64,000 bases of DNA, taken from an uncultured Clostridia bacterium (GTDB lineage Bacteria; Bacillota; Clostridia; TANB77; CAG-508). A model generated the notes under the pieces. The model did no database searches and was not told the DNA's origin. It saw only the letters and a list, made by a program, of their open reading frames with translations. Location: assembly GCA_948530865.1 (NCBI GenBank), contig CAOTKV010000008.1, positions 1 through 64,000 of the forward strand, written 5' to 3'. Numbering within the stretch: the first letter of the stretch is position 1; every line of letters begins with the position of its first letter. The position numbers were made by a program, and so were the translations under genes. Below are positions 50,423 through 58,104 of the stretch, in pieces.

Positions 50423-50701
50423 TTATAAGCTAATTTTTCCTTTTGATACTATATCTTCATCAGTACCATCTGGTATATATATTCCACTAAATTCTTCATA
50501 GCCTAAATATCGATTTAAGTTTCTTGCACTAATTCCTGTATAAGCTGATATTTCAACTTTTGAAACTCCATTAACATAATTATCAGCAAAAAAGCCTTTT
50601 AATTTGCTTAAATCTGCAAAATCTTTTTTCTCGCATTCTTTGCAAACTTCTACCTCTGAAGCATAAAATTTACCACAACGAACACATCTTTTTAATTCCA
50701 T
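50423..50701 (-). CDS. YvyF-like zinc-ribbon protein
   Basis: 92 residues. CVRCGKFYASEVEVCKEC is a four-cysteine zinc ribbon; KLKGFFADNYVNGVSKVEISAYTGISARNLNRYLGYEEF is a helix-turn-helix-like module. The arrangement matches YvyF (TIGR03826, 'flagellar operon protein') of Bacillota. No flagellar genes occur here, so it may be a retained DNA/RNA-binding regulator now coupled to tyrS. Starts after AGGAGG. Confidence 0.75.
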   Translation of the reverse strand: MELKRCVRCGKFYASEVEVCKECEKKDFADLSKLKGFFADNYVNGVSKVEISAYTGISARNLNRYLGYEEFSGIYIPDGTDEDIVSKGKISL

Positions 50702-50767
50702 AATTTAGACCTCCTATTTGTATTTTCTAAAAATACATTTCTCTATTTTATATCGCACATTCTATCA

Positions 50768-50787
50768 TATCTTTTTTAAAAAAGATA
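50768..50787 (-). promoter_or_regulatory. Perfect 20-bp palindrome upstream of the YvyF-tyrS genes
   Basis: TATCTTTTTTAAAAAAGATA is its own reverse complement. It lies between the acyltransferase stop and the YvyF start, next to a TGATAGAAT -10-like sequence. It may be an operator overlapping the promoter or a weak terminator (no U-tract follows). Confidence 0.5.
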
Positions 50788-50804
50788 CATATTTTTACAA
50801 TTTT

Positions 50805-51986
50805 TTAATTATTTTCTCCTACTAATTTTATTCCTTTAAATATTAATTCTTTTAATTTTTTTAAAACATATACAATTAAAACTGAAACTATAAAAGTTGC
50901 TATTGTTCCTAAAATTAAATAAATCATTTCTAAATGAAACTTCTCTATTTTTTCAAATTTATATAAATCAACTTTAACAAGTATTAAATAATGAATTAAA
51001 TAAATTCCAAATGTTTTATCACTAAGCCACAAAATTATTTTTTCAAATATTTTATTTTTTATTTGAACTGCATATATTCCAGTAAACAATAGTATTCCAG
51101 ATATAATACTTAAACTTGTATATCTCCAATCTATAAAGTTTTCTCTACCTACAATATCTGTAAATGAATTTATTGACATATATTTTGCTTCAATTTTATA
51201 TCTTATAAAATTAATAATCAAAAATCCAATGCTTGATAACAAAAGTACTTTTATATTTTTTAACTTATCTTTATGTACAAATAGTTCATATCCAAGAAAA
51301 ACATATAATATTTCTCTATCAACTAGTTCAAAAACTTTCATTGTACCTATTTTAGGTAATACTATAAATCTTTGAGCATCAGTTATTATTGCTGATAAAA
51401 TTCCAAAAGCTATAATAATTCTACGTGCAAGTTTTGGTGTCTTTTCTTCTTTACATACAAGCCATAAAATTGGTATCCAAATAACAATTTTTATGTATGC
51501 AAAAATATACCATAAATGTTGACACAAAGAATTTATATTTGAAGTATCTCCTGTTACCAAACATTTTAAAGTACCTACTATATTCAAATTACTAAAGATA
51601 TTTTTTAAACACCAGCTTATACTTTCTTTATTTATAATATACATATAAAAAATTTGAGAAAATAATATATATATTAGTGAAGGGAGCAATACCTTCACAA
51701 TTGTACTTTTCCATATTCTTTTGTAACTACGACCATTAGCAATAAAAAATCCAGTTATCATTAAAAATAATGGAACTCCGTCTGTTACAAAACTTTTTTC
51801 TAATAATCTACTCCAATCAATTCGGTTAAAACAGGGATTTAGTACTTGCAAGCATACATGTGTTGCAATAACCATTAAGCATGCAACAACTCTTACTAAA
51901 TCAACTGATATATCTCTTTGCTTTTTTATAGTTTTCTGTTCTACATTTCGAACAAACTCTTGTGCTTCTTTTTCTTTTACTTTCAT
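50805..51986 (-). CDS. Acyltransferase 3 family membrane protein (OafA/WecH-like)
   Basis: 393 residues with about ten membrane helices. The opening DISVDLVRVVACLMVIATHV contains the family's D-x-x-R and membrane-embedded His (ATH), followed by TDGVPLFLMITGFF. These features define acyltransferase 3 proteins, which O-acylate surface polysaccharides or peptidoglycan from acyl-CoA. C-terminal FGIYLIHYLIL is also conserved. It follows the S66 peptidase by 15 bp, suggesting a cell-surface operon. Confidence 0.9.
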   Translation of the reverse strand: MKVKEKEAQEFVRNVEQKTIKKQRDISVDLVRVVACLMVIATHVCLQVLNPCFNRIDWSRLLEKSFVTDGVPLFLMITGFFIANGRSYKRIWKSTIVKVLLPSLIYILFSQIFYMYIINKESISWCLKNIFSNLNIVGTLKCLVTGDTSNINSLCQHLWYIFAYIKIVIWIPILWLVCKEEKTPKLARRIIIAFGILSAIITDAQRFIVLPKIGTMKVFELVDREILYVFLGYELFVHKDKLKNIKVLLLSSIGFLIINFIRYKIEAKYMSINSFTDIVGRENFIDWRYTSLSIISGILLFTGIYAVQIKNKIFEKIILWLSDKTFGIYLIHYLILVKVDLYKFEKIEKFHLEMIYLILGTIATFIVSVLIVYVLKKLKELIFKGIKLVGENN

Positions 51987-52001
51987 ATTTCTTCACCTAA
52001 A

Positions 52002-53021
52002 TTATTTTAAAAATGTTTCAACTTTTCCTTTTCCATTTTCTGATGTAATTTTTAGTATAGCACCATTTACTATTGCAAGTTGTGGTGATACATGTCCAAT
52101 ATCAGCATCACATATTATAGGAATATTTAAACTTCCAATAGCATCAAATACTGCTTCTTTAAAATCAATATCATAATCATTTCTAATAAACAATGGTCTA
52201 CCAAAAATTATTCCATTACAAATTTCAAAATATCCTGCATTTTTCATTTGCCATAAAGTTCTAAGAACTTCAGAAGTATTCATTTCAAAACATTCTAAAA
52301 ACCATATTGTTCCTTCCTGTTTGTGACTTTCTATATATTTTTTAACATTATCATATTTTGTTCCTATAAAACATTTTATACAATCTAAACATCCACCCAA
52401 AGATCTTCCTTGAATTTCAATTTTTTCTCCACCAACAATATTTTTCCATTCAACCTTTTCTGTTAAATTATATGGCAAATATGGATTATCATCATCTTCT
52501 GGCCAATCTTTTTCATATAATTCAAAAGATTCCTGTACTATTTCATTTCCAGATTCTATTTCCAAACAATCAGTTAAACTTCTATGCAATGGTCTCATTG
52601 CATAATCTTTTACTGTTTGAAAATGCATTGTTGGAATATCTAAAATTGTATTAAATAAAAAGCTCAAACCTGTAATATCAGAATATCCTTGTATCCACTT
52701 TGGTTTATATTTTTTTATTCTTTCAAAATCCAAATAATCTAACATTTCACATAAAAAATCTCCACCTGTTGCACATAAAATTAGTTTAACATCTTCATTT
52801 TCCCAAAGTTGCATAAATTCTTCTGCTCTTTGTTTTGCAGAAGTACTTCTTCCTTTTTCTCCACATCTTACACTAGCTGTTTCTATTACTTTATAACCAA
52901 ATTCTCTCAAAGTTTCTATTGCAGGATTTAATCTCAATATTTTATTTGGTTTAGTTATCCCACCTGATGGTGCACAAATTCCAATCAAATCACCTTTTTT
53001 TAATTTTTCTGGATAATCCAT
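52002..53021 (-). CDS. S66-family LD-carboxypeptidase (MccF-like)
   Basis: 339 residues. LIGICAPSGGITKP opens the nucleophile domain; WIQGYSDITGLSFLF holds the catalytic serine (GYSD), and GGCLDCIKCFIGT and WFLECFEMNTSEVLRTLWQMK contain the glutamate, and ICDADIGHVSPQLAI the histidine of the Ser-Glu-His triad. S66 enzymes remove the terminal D-Ala from muropeptides, while MccF members cleave microcin C7-like nucleotidyl peptides and give immunity. The length and the FLECFE segment are nearer MccF. Upstream partner genes do not include a microcin cluster. Confidence 0.88.
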   Translation of the reverse strand: MDYPEKLKKGDLIGICAPSGGITKPNKILRLNPAIETLREFGYKVIETASVRCGEKGRSTSAKQRAEEFMQLWENEDVKLILCATGGDFLCEMLDYLDFERIKKYKPKWIQGYSDITGLSFLFNTILDIPTMHFQTVKDYAMRPLHRSLTDCLEIESGNEIVQESFELYEKDWPEDDDNPYLPYNLTEKVEWKNIVGGEKIEIQGRSLGGCLDCIKCFIGTKYDNVKKYIESHKQEGTIWFLECFEMNTSEVLRTLWQMKNAGYFEICNGIIFGRPLFIRNDYDIDFKEAVFDAIGSLNIPIICDADIGHVSPQLAIVNGAILKITSENGKGKVETFLK

Positions 53022-53034
53022 AAATTTCTCCTTA

Positions 53035-53469
53035 TTATTTTAATATTTTTTTAATAAATGAAATTATTTTTCTAAACAAATTAGTTTTTTCTTCTACAAC
53101 AACTAATTGTTTTTCTTCAGTAATAATATTTTCTTTTTGAAAAATATTATTTACATCATATTTTTTACGTTTTTCTTCCTCTATCTCATAATCTATTTTT
53201 CTTCTTTTTTGTATAAATTCTCTTTTTTCTTGTTCATTACACACATAATCTTTATAAATAATTAAAAGCATCTCTTTTGTTTCTTTTTGAATTCTTTGTT
53301 CTTCTAAAGATTTATTTTCATCATATCTGAATATATAATCTTTTGAAGCAATATTAAAAAAATAAGTTTTAACATCATTTGGAATTCTACTTAAAATATC
53401 ATCTGACATATATTTTAAAATCTCATTTATTTCAACTGCAATATATGGCATTTTATTAATATTAATCAT
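53035..53469 (-). CDS. Unknown basic/coiled-coil protein (144 aa)
   Basis: 144 residues, highly charged and mostly helical (LEEQRIQKETKEML, EIEEEKRKKYD), ending in a basic amphipathic tail LFRKIISFIKKILK that could associate with membrane. No family recognised. It overlaps the end of the GH10-PHP gene by 8 bp (ribosome site GGAG within that gene), so it is translationally coupled to it and may act with it. Confidence 0.65.
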   Translation of the reverse strand: MININKMPYIAVEINEILKYMSDDILSRIPNDVKTYFFNIASKDYIFRYDENKSLEEQRIQKETKEMLLIIYKDYVCNEQEKREFIQKRRKIDYEIEEEKRKKYDVNNIFQKENIITEEKQLVVVEEKTNLFRKIISFIKKILK

Positions 53470-56062
53470 CTAATGATGCTCCTTCCTTATCTTTTCCCAT
53501 CGTTTTTTGCATTATTGAGTCCAGTGTTTGTACTGGGGTATCTATCTTAGGAGAACTAGCTAAACTTTCTAAATCTCTTTTAGATATTTTTTTATTCGTT
53601 TTATTTATTTCATCAAACGTCATAAAGTCTAGTTTTTTAAAAACTTCTTCGCCTAATAACATTTTGGCAACTTCATAATCTTTATCTTCAGAAATTTGCA
53701 TTGGGTCATGTGCATCTTTTCCAAATAAAACTTTACATCCTTTTTCTGCTGCTATTTTCCAAAATTCTCTTGAAGGAGTTTTTACTCTCTCCATAATTTC
53801 TTCTGGTGTCTTATCTTTTAAAATATAACCTTTTTTAAATATTTCTCCCATATTTATTTCTAATGGTATATTGTTCATTGAACAAATTTCACATATTCTT
53901 TCTGCAACTTCTCTTTCCTTATCTGTCATTTGATAATTTGAATTGCCCTTTCCGCTATTTCGTAAATAAATATCAGGATGAGCAACAATATCTGTAAGCC
54001 CTTTTCTAATAGAAGTTTCTACACTTTGTACATATAATTCCAAATTAGAATCTTTTAATCTATTATTATGTTGTATATCTATTTTATTTCCATTTTCATC
54101 AGTAACAAAATGTTGCCCTAATATCATATAATCTGATTTGCTTTTCAATTCTTTAAGATGCTTTTCAAACTCTTTTGAATACTCAAATTCAAATCCAGAT
54201 GCAACTTCTATTACATCACTGTATTCTTGTTTTAAATATTTTATTGAAGCAAAATAATCCTCTATTTCTGCATAATCCATTCTCATCCCAAAATCTTTTT
54301 GCCCTTTTGGAAATGGCACATGATCTGTAAAAGCAATTTTTTTCATTCCAGATTTTATCGCTTCATGGACATACTCATAATCTTCAGTAAAGCTTCCTGC
54401 ATGCCCACATTTCATTGTATGTGTATGTAAATTAAAATCTTGAACTGGCTTTTCTTCGTGTTCAGACAATACTTCTATAATTTCATCTTGATGATTTTCA
54501 AAATATTCTACTACTTCTTTCATATAACATTTTTTAAGAATCTTTTTATATCCTTCTAAACTATTAGATTTAAATTCTTTAGCAACACTCATTGCAACAT
54601 TTCTTGCCACGATTTCCATATCATCTTTATAGTTTAAAAGTTCCTCTTCACTATATTCAAAATCTTTTCCAGTATATAAATTACTTTTTGAATCATAATT
54701 AATCATAGAAGATTCTTTTCCTCTAAATGCCATTTCATCAGATTGACTCCAAAAAGTAAGCTCTGAAATTTTAGATTCATCTGCTAATTTTTTTATTTCA
54801 TTCATTATTTGTTTTTGCTTAAAATTTGCAATTCTTTTAGCAGATTCTAGTTCTTTCTCAGTTGCGTTCTTATAATCGAATCCATAAATTTCTTTTGTAA
54901 TATCTAATTCTGTAATATTTACACTCAAATTTGGAAATCTTTTATGACATTCTTCAACTGCTGTTTTTATTTGACTGATATCTATATTAACATTTGTATG
55001 GAATTGCATTCCTATTGCATTTACAAGCTGACCTTCATAATCTTCATTCCTTTGTATTTCTTCTATTTTTCTAAATATTCCAGATCTTTTTTCTGAACTT
55101 TCCCAACCATCATCATTATATACAAATTCTAAATTAGTATTTTTACTTCTAAATCCTTTTGCTAAATCACAAAAATCTTTTGTTGTTAAAATTGAATGTA
55201 TTCCATTATGTCTTTCTCCATATTCTACTTTTTCGCCTTCTTCTGTTTGAACAATTTGAGGCTGATCTCTATAAACAAATTCATTAAATATATCATATGA
55301 TTCAACTTTAGAATTATTTATTACTTCTGAAATACTATTAAAATATGTTTCATAGTATCTTATCAAATCATCTTTTGTATTTATTACAGGACTTTCTGGA
55401 TATTGTGAATGCATATAAAAAAAGGCAGAATTAATTTTTGAACTAAGATTATGGTTATCACAAAATTCTAAAGCCTTTTCTAGTTTCTTTGGTCTTACAA
55501 AGTCTGATTGTATTGCCATATATGAAGATGGAGATGCTATATCATCAAAATTTATTCTATTATATTCACCAGATATTACATGCGAATAGAACGCTTCAAC
55601 TTTTTTAAAAGTTCTATCTATATCAATTTTTCCTTCATTATCATAAACTAAAAATGCTGTAATTCCTTCTTTAGTTCTATTCATAACATTGTCTGTTGCT
55701 TCCATAAAAGTATCATTTAATTCTTCTGGATTTTGATATCCATTTTCTTCAAAAGCTTTTATTAATGCATTTCTATCAAATACACTTGAAATATCTTGAA
55801 GTATTACATTTTTTAATTTATTAGTATCTTCAATTCCAAGTTTATCAGCAGTATAGTCAGTATATGCAGATGCTAAGTTTAAAGCATTTCTTTCTGCTTT
55901 TTGTGATTCTTCACACTTTTTTAAATATTCAATAATTTCTGTTTTTTTAATTTCATCACTTTTACTTTTGTCATCAAGAATTAAAAATAAATCTATATGT
56001 TGATAATTTAAAGTTATTCCACGTGTCATATTATTGGATAAACTTGTAATTAATTCACTCAT
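53462..56062 (-). CDS. Cytosolic GH10-like glycosidase fused to a PHP phosphoesterase
   Basis: 866 residues without signal peptide. Residues about 130-450 have the GH10 plan: YMHSQYPESP (H218), SYDIFNEFV (acid/base E261), VYNDD, GMQFH (351-355), VNITELDI (nucleophile E385) and LTFWSQSDEM. Both catalytic glutamates are kept, 124 residues apart. From residue 543 a PHP domain follows: HTHTMKCGH, FTDHVP, DYMILGQHF, IVAHPDIYL and FGKDAHDP supply its metal-binding His/Asp set, as in histidinol-phosphate phosphatase-type PHP proteins. The C-terminus ends GASLDD. A fusion of these two activities is unusual; one idea is processing of phosphorylated xylo-oligosaccharides or another sugar phosphate. Confidence 0.78.
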   Translation of the reverse strand: MSELITSLSNNMTRGITLNYQHIDLFLILDDKSKSDEIKKTEIIEYLKKCEESQKAERNALNLASAYTDYTADKLGIEDTNKLKNVILQDISSVFDRNALIKAFEENGYQNPEELNDTFMEATDNVMNRTKEGITAFLVYDNEGKIDIDRTFKKVEAFYSHVISGEYNRINFDDIASPSSYMAIQSDFVRPKKLEKALEFCDNHNLSSKINSAFFYMHSQYPESPVINTKDDLIRYYETYFNSISEVINNSKVESYDIFNEFVYRDQPQIVQTEEGEKVEYGERHNGIHSILTTKDFCDLAKGFRSKNTNLEFVYNDDGWESSEKRSGIFRKIEEIQRNEDYEGQLVNAIGMQFHTNVNIDISQIKTAVEECHKRFPNLSVNITELDITKEIYGFDYKNATEKELESAKRIANFKQKQIMNEIKKLADESKISELTFWSQSDEMAFRGKESSMINYDSKSNLYTGKDFEYSEEELLNYKDDMEIVARNVAMSVAKEFKSNSLEGYKKILKKCYMKEVVEYFENHQDEIIEVLSEHEEKPVQDFNLHTHTMKCGHAGSFTEDYEYVHEAIKSGMKKIAFTDHVPFPKGQKDFGMRMDYAEIEDYFASIKYLKQEYSDVIEVASGFEFEYSKEFEKHLKELKSKSDYMILGQHFVTDENGNKIDIQHNNRLKDSNLELYVQSVETSIRKGLTDIVAHPDIYLRNSGKGNSNYQMTDKEREVAERICEICSMNNIPLEINMGEIFKKGYILKDKTPEEIMERVKTPSREFWKIAAEKGCKVLFGKDAHDPMQISEDKDYEVAKMLLGEEVFKKLDFMTFDEINKTNKKISKRDLESLASSPKIDTPVQTLDSIMQKTMGKDKEGASLDD

Positions 56063-56121
56063 ACTTTCCTCCGTGATCTATTTGGGATATTATTTTTTTG
56101 GCATTTTATTTATTTACATTT

Positions 56122-57180
56122 CTAATTTGTCATTTCTAAAATCTCATTTTTTAAAGTGCTTATTATTTCATCTTGTGGAAGCTTTCTTATTATTTCACCT
56201 TTTTTGAATAATATTGCTTCGTTTTTTCCTCCAGCAATCCCAATATCTGCTTCTCTTGCTTCACCTGGACCATTTACAGCACACCCCATTATTGCAACTA
56301 TAATATCTGCATCTAAAGTTTGTAAAAATTTTTCCATCTCTTTTGCTATTGGAATCATATCATATTGAATTCTTCCACACGTAGGACATGATACAAGTTT
56401 TGGGCTATTTTTAAACAAATTGCAATTTTTTAATATTTCTTTACATACTGGTATTTCTTCGATTGGGTCATCTGATAAAGAAACTCTTATTGTATCTCCA
56501 ATTCCTTGTCTTAATAAAACACTTAAACCTATACTAGATTTTATTGTTCCACTAAATGTTGTACCAGCCTCAGTTATTCCTAAGTGAAGTGGATATTTAA
56601 ATGTTTTTGAAGCTTTTTCATAGGCTTCTATACACATATCTAAATTTGATGCTTTTAATGAAATAGCTATATCATAAAAATCTAATTTCTCTAATATTTC
56701 AACATGATGTTTAGCACTTTCTACCATTGCATCACTACATGGTTTGCCATACTTTTCTAATAGCTCTTTTTCAAGAGAACCTGCATTTACTCCAATTCTT
56801 ATTGGGATATTTTTTTCTTTGCAAGCCTCTACAACTGCTCTTGTTTTTTCTTCATCTCCAATATTTCCTGGATTTATACGAATTTTATCTACTCCAGAAT
56901 TAATTGCTTCTAATGCTATTTTATAATCAAAATGAATATCTGCAACTATTGGAATGTGTATTTTGTTTTTTATATCTTTAATTGCTTTTGCATCTTCTAT
57001 ATCTAAACAAGCTACTCTAATAATTTCACAGCCTGCATTTTCTAATTTTAATATTTGATTTACTGTTGCATCTATATCTTTTGTTTTGGTATTACACATA
57101 GATTGAATAATAACTTTATTTTGTCCCCCAATTTGTATATTTCTTACAAATATTGGTCTTGTATCTGTTCTTTTATACAT
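56122..57180 (-). CDS. ispG: 4-hydroxy-3-methylbut-2-enyl diphosphate synthase (flavodoxin)
   Basis: IspG (GcpE) performs the penultimate step of the MEP isoprenoid pathway, reducing methylerythritol cyclodiphosphate with a [4Fe-4S] cluster. The TIM-barrel part contains QSMCNTKTKDIDATVNQI, VADIHFDY, IRINPGNIG and IRIGVNAGSLE. The cluster part has SCPTCGR and IMGCAVNGPGEAREADIGIAGG, giving the three conserved cysteines. Length (352 aa) is standard. Own promoter at 57220; the GH10-PHP gene follows 59 bp downstream. Confidence 0.97.
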   Translation of the reverse strand: MYKRTDTRPIFVRNIQIGGQNKVIIQSMCNTKTKDIDATVNQILKLENAGCEIIRVACLDIEDAKAIKDIKNKIHIPIVADIHFDYKIALEAINSGVDKIRINPGNIGDEEKTRAVVEACKEKNIPIRIGVNAGSLEKELLEKYGKPCSDAMVESAKHHVEILEKLDFYDIAISLKASNLDMCIEAYEKASKTFKYPLHLGITEAGTTFSGTIKSSIGLSVLLRQGIGDTIRVSLSDDPIEEIPVCKEILKNCNLFKNSPKLVSCPTCGRIQYDMIPIAKEMEKFLQTLDADIIVAIMGCAVNGPGEAREADIGIAGGKNEAILFKKGEIIRKLPQDEIISTLKNEILEMTN

Positions 57181-57219
57181 TTAATATGACTTTCCTTTCA
57201 CTCATATTTTTCAAAAAAC

Positions 57220-57248
57220 AGTATATCATAAAATATCTTTTCTGCAAA
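57220..57248 (-). promoter_or_regulatory. Promoter of ispG
   Basis: TTTGCA (57243-57248), 17-bp spacer ending TGA, TATACT (57220-57225), a TG-extended -10. It abuts repeat copy G, 2 bp away. Confidence 0.65.
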
Positions 57249-57250
57249 TA

Positions 57251-57279
57251 TGAAATTTAGGGACGCCCGAAAAATTTCA
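57251..57279. repeat. 29-bp palindromic repeat, copy G (left end of cassette)
   Basis: TGAAATTT-AGGGACGCCCGAA-AAATTTCA. Inverted relative to copy H at 58076-58104; read outward-in the two ends are identical at 25 of 29 positions. Confidence 0.9.
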
Positions 57280-57291
57280 CTCAAATTATAA

Positions 57292-57320
57292 AAAGGACAG
57301 TGCTTTATCGCACTGCCCTT
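57292..57320 (-). terminator. Terminator of the LURP-one-like cassette gene
   Basis: GGACAGTGC and GCACTGCCC pair around TTTATC with one G-U or mismatch, followed on the minus strand by TTTTTATAAT. Confidence 0.88.
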
Positions 57321-57354
57321 CTTTTTCATAACTTAATGCACTTGCATTTTTATT

Positions 57355-57966
57355 TTAGTGGTTACTGGACGAATGAGAATCAAACTTGTGATCACTGTAA
57401 TATGAACAGAATATCATTAAAACAGTATCTTCATCTATTTCACAATCCTCCGCAATTCTTAAATCAAAGTCCTTAAATAGTGGAAATGACCGATAAACCG
57501 CTACAATCTTTCCATTTGCATCACACATTTCTCCTTTGGTATTTAACATGTTGACTTTTACTCTTGCCACTTTTTCCTGATTGGCATTGTATATATCATA
57601 TGTTTCACCAAATAGATTTACACGCCCAACCATTTCGGCTGAAAGAGTGTTATTCACATATATTGCATGTGAATCCTGTGCAATCAGATGATAATCATCT
57701 CCCGCATATGCAACTTTTTTTTCATTCGAATCATACATTGTTAATGGATCTGTTGCAATTTTGAAAATGTTCCCCTGAACCTTGGCATAACTTTCGCCAG
57801 CTTTTTCGATTTCTATTGTTGTTGACAGTTTCATGAAATGCTTGACATCAAACTTATACTCTGTATATTCGCCGATGTCTGGTCTAACAACCCAAGCAAA
57901 AACTCGCCATATCAGAAAAGCAACAACAACTAGAGCTACAATCCGAACCACATTTTTCTTTTTCAT
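57355..57966 (-). CDS. Membrane-anchored LURP-one-related (Tubby-like) protein, GC-richer
   Basis: 203 residues. An N-terminal membrane helix (about 6-27) is followed by a single beta-rich domain. Its pattern (YHLIAQDSHAIYVNNTLSAE, VNLFGETYDIYN, CDANGKIVAVYRSFP, CEIDEDTVLMIFCSYYSDH) matches LURP-one-related proteins, a 12-stranded barrel around a helix, here ending SHSSSNH. Bacterial members have no settled function, though membrane-lipid binding is proposed. Two in-frame CGG arginine codons (GTT CGG ATT; TAT CGG TCA) and higher GC mark it off from neighbours. It lies with its promoter and terminator between inverted 29-bp repeats G and H. Confidence 0.78.
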   Translation of the reverse strand: MKKKNVVRIVALVVVAFLIWRVFAWVVRPDIGEYTEYKFDVKHFMKLSTTIEIEKAGESYAKVQGNIFKIATDPLTMYDSNEKKVAYAGDDYHLIAQDSHAIYVNNTLSAEMVGRVNLFGETYDIYNANQEKVARVKVNMLNTKGEMCDANGKIVAVYRSFPLFKDFDLRIAEDCEIDEDTVLMIFCSYYSDHKFDSHSSSNH

Positions 57967-58017
57967 TTTAATACCTCCATTTGTTAGTATTGGTTGATAT
58001 GATATTGCATCTAGTTT

Positions 58018-58046
58018 ATTATATCACAACTTTATGTAAAGTGCAA
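58018..58046 (-). promoter_or_regulatory. Strong promoter of the LURP-one-like cassette gene
   Basis: TTGCAC (58041-58046), 17-bp spacer TTTACATAAAGTTGTGA, TATAAT (58018-58023), with TGA extending the -10. The spacer holds the reverse-complement form of the TTATGTAAAG element seen in the other two cassettes. Confidence 0.85.
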
Positions 58047-58075
58047 TTTATAATTATATTTTAGAAGTTTGAAAA

Positions 58076-58104
58076 TGAAATTTTTCACCTGTCCCTAAAT
58101 TTCA
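58076..58104. repeat. 29-bp palindromic repeat, copy H (right end of cassette)
   Basis: TGAAATTT-TTCACCTGTCCCT-AAATTTCA, identical to copy F. Its outer TGA (read on the minus strand, 58104-58102) is the stop codon of the LRR-transglutaminase gene. Confidence 0.92.
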
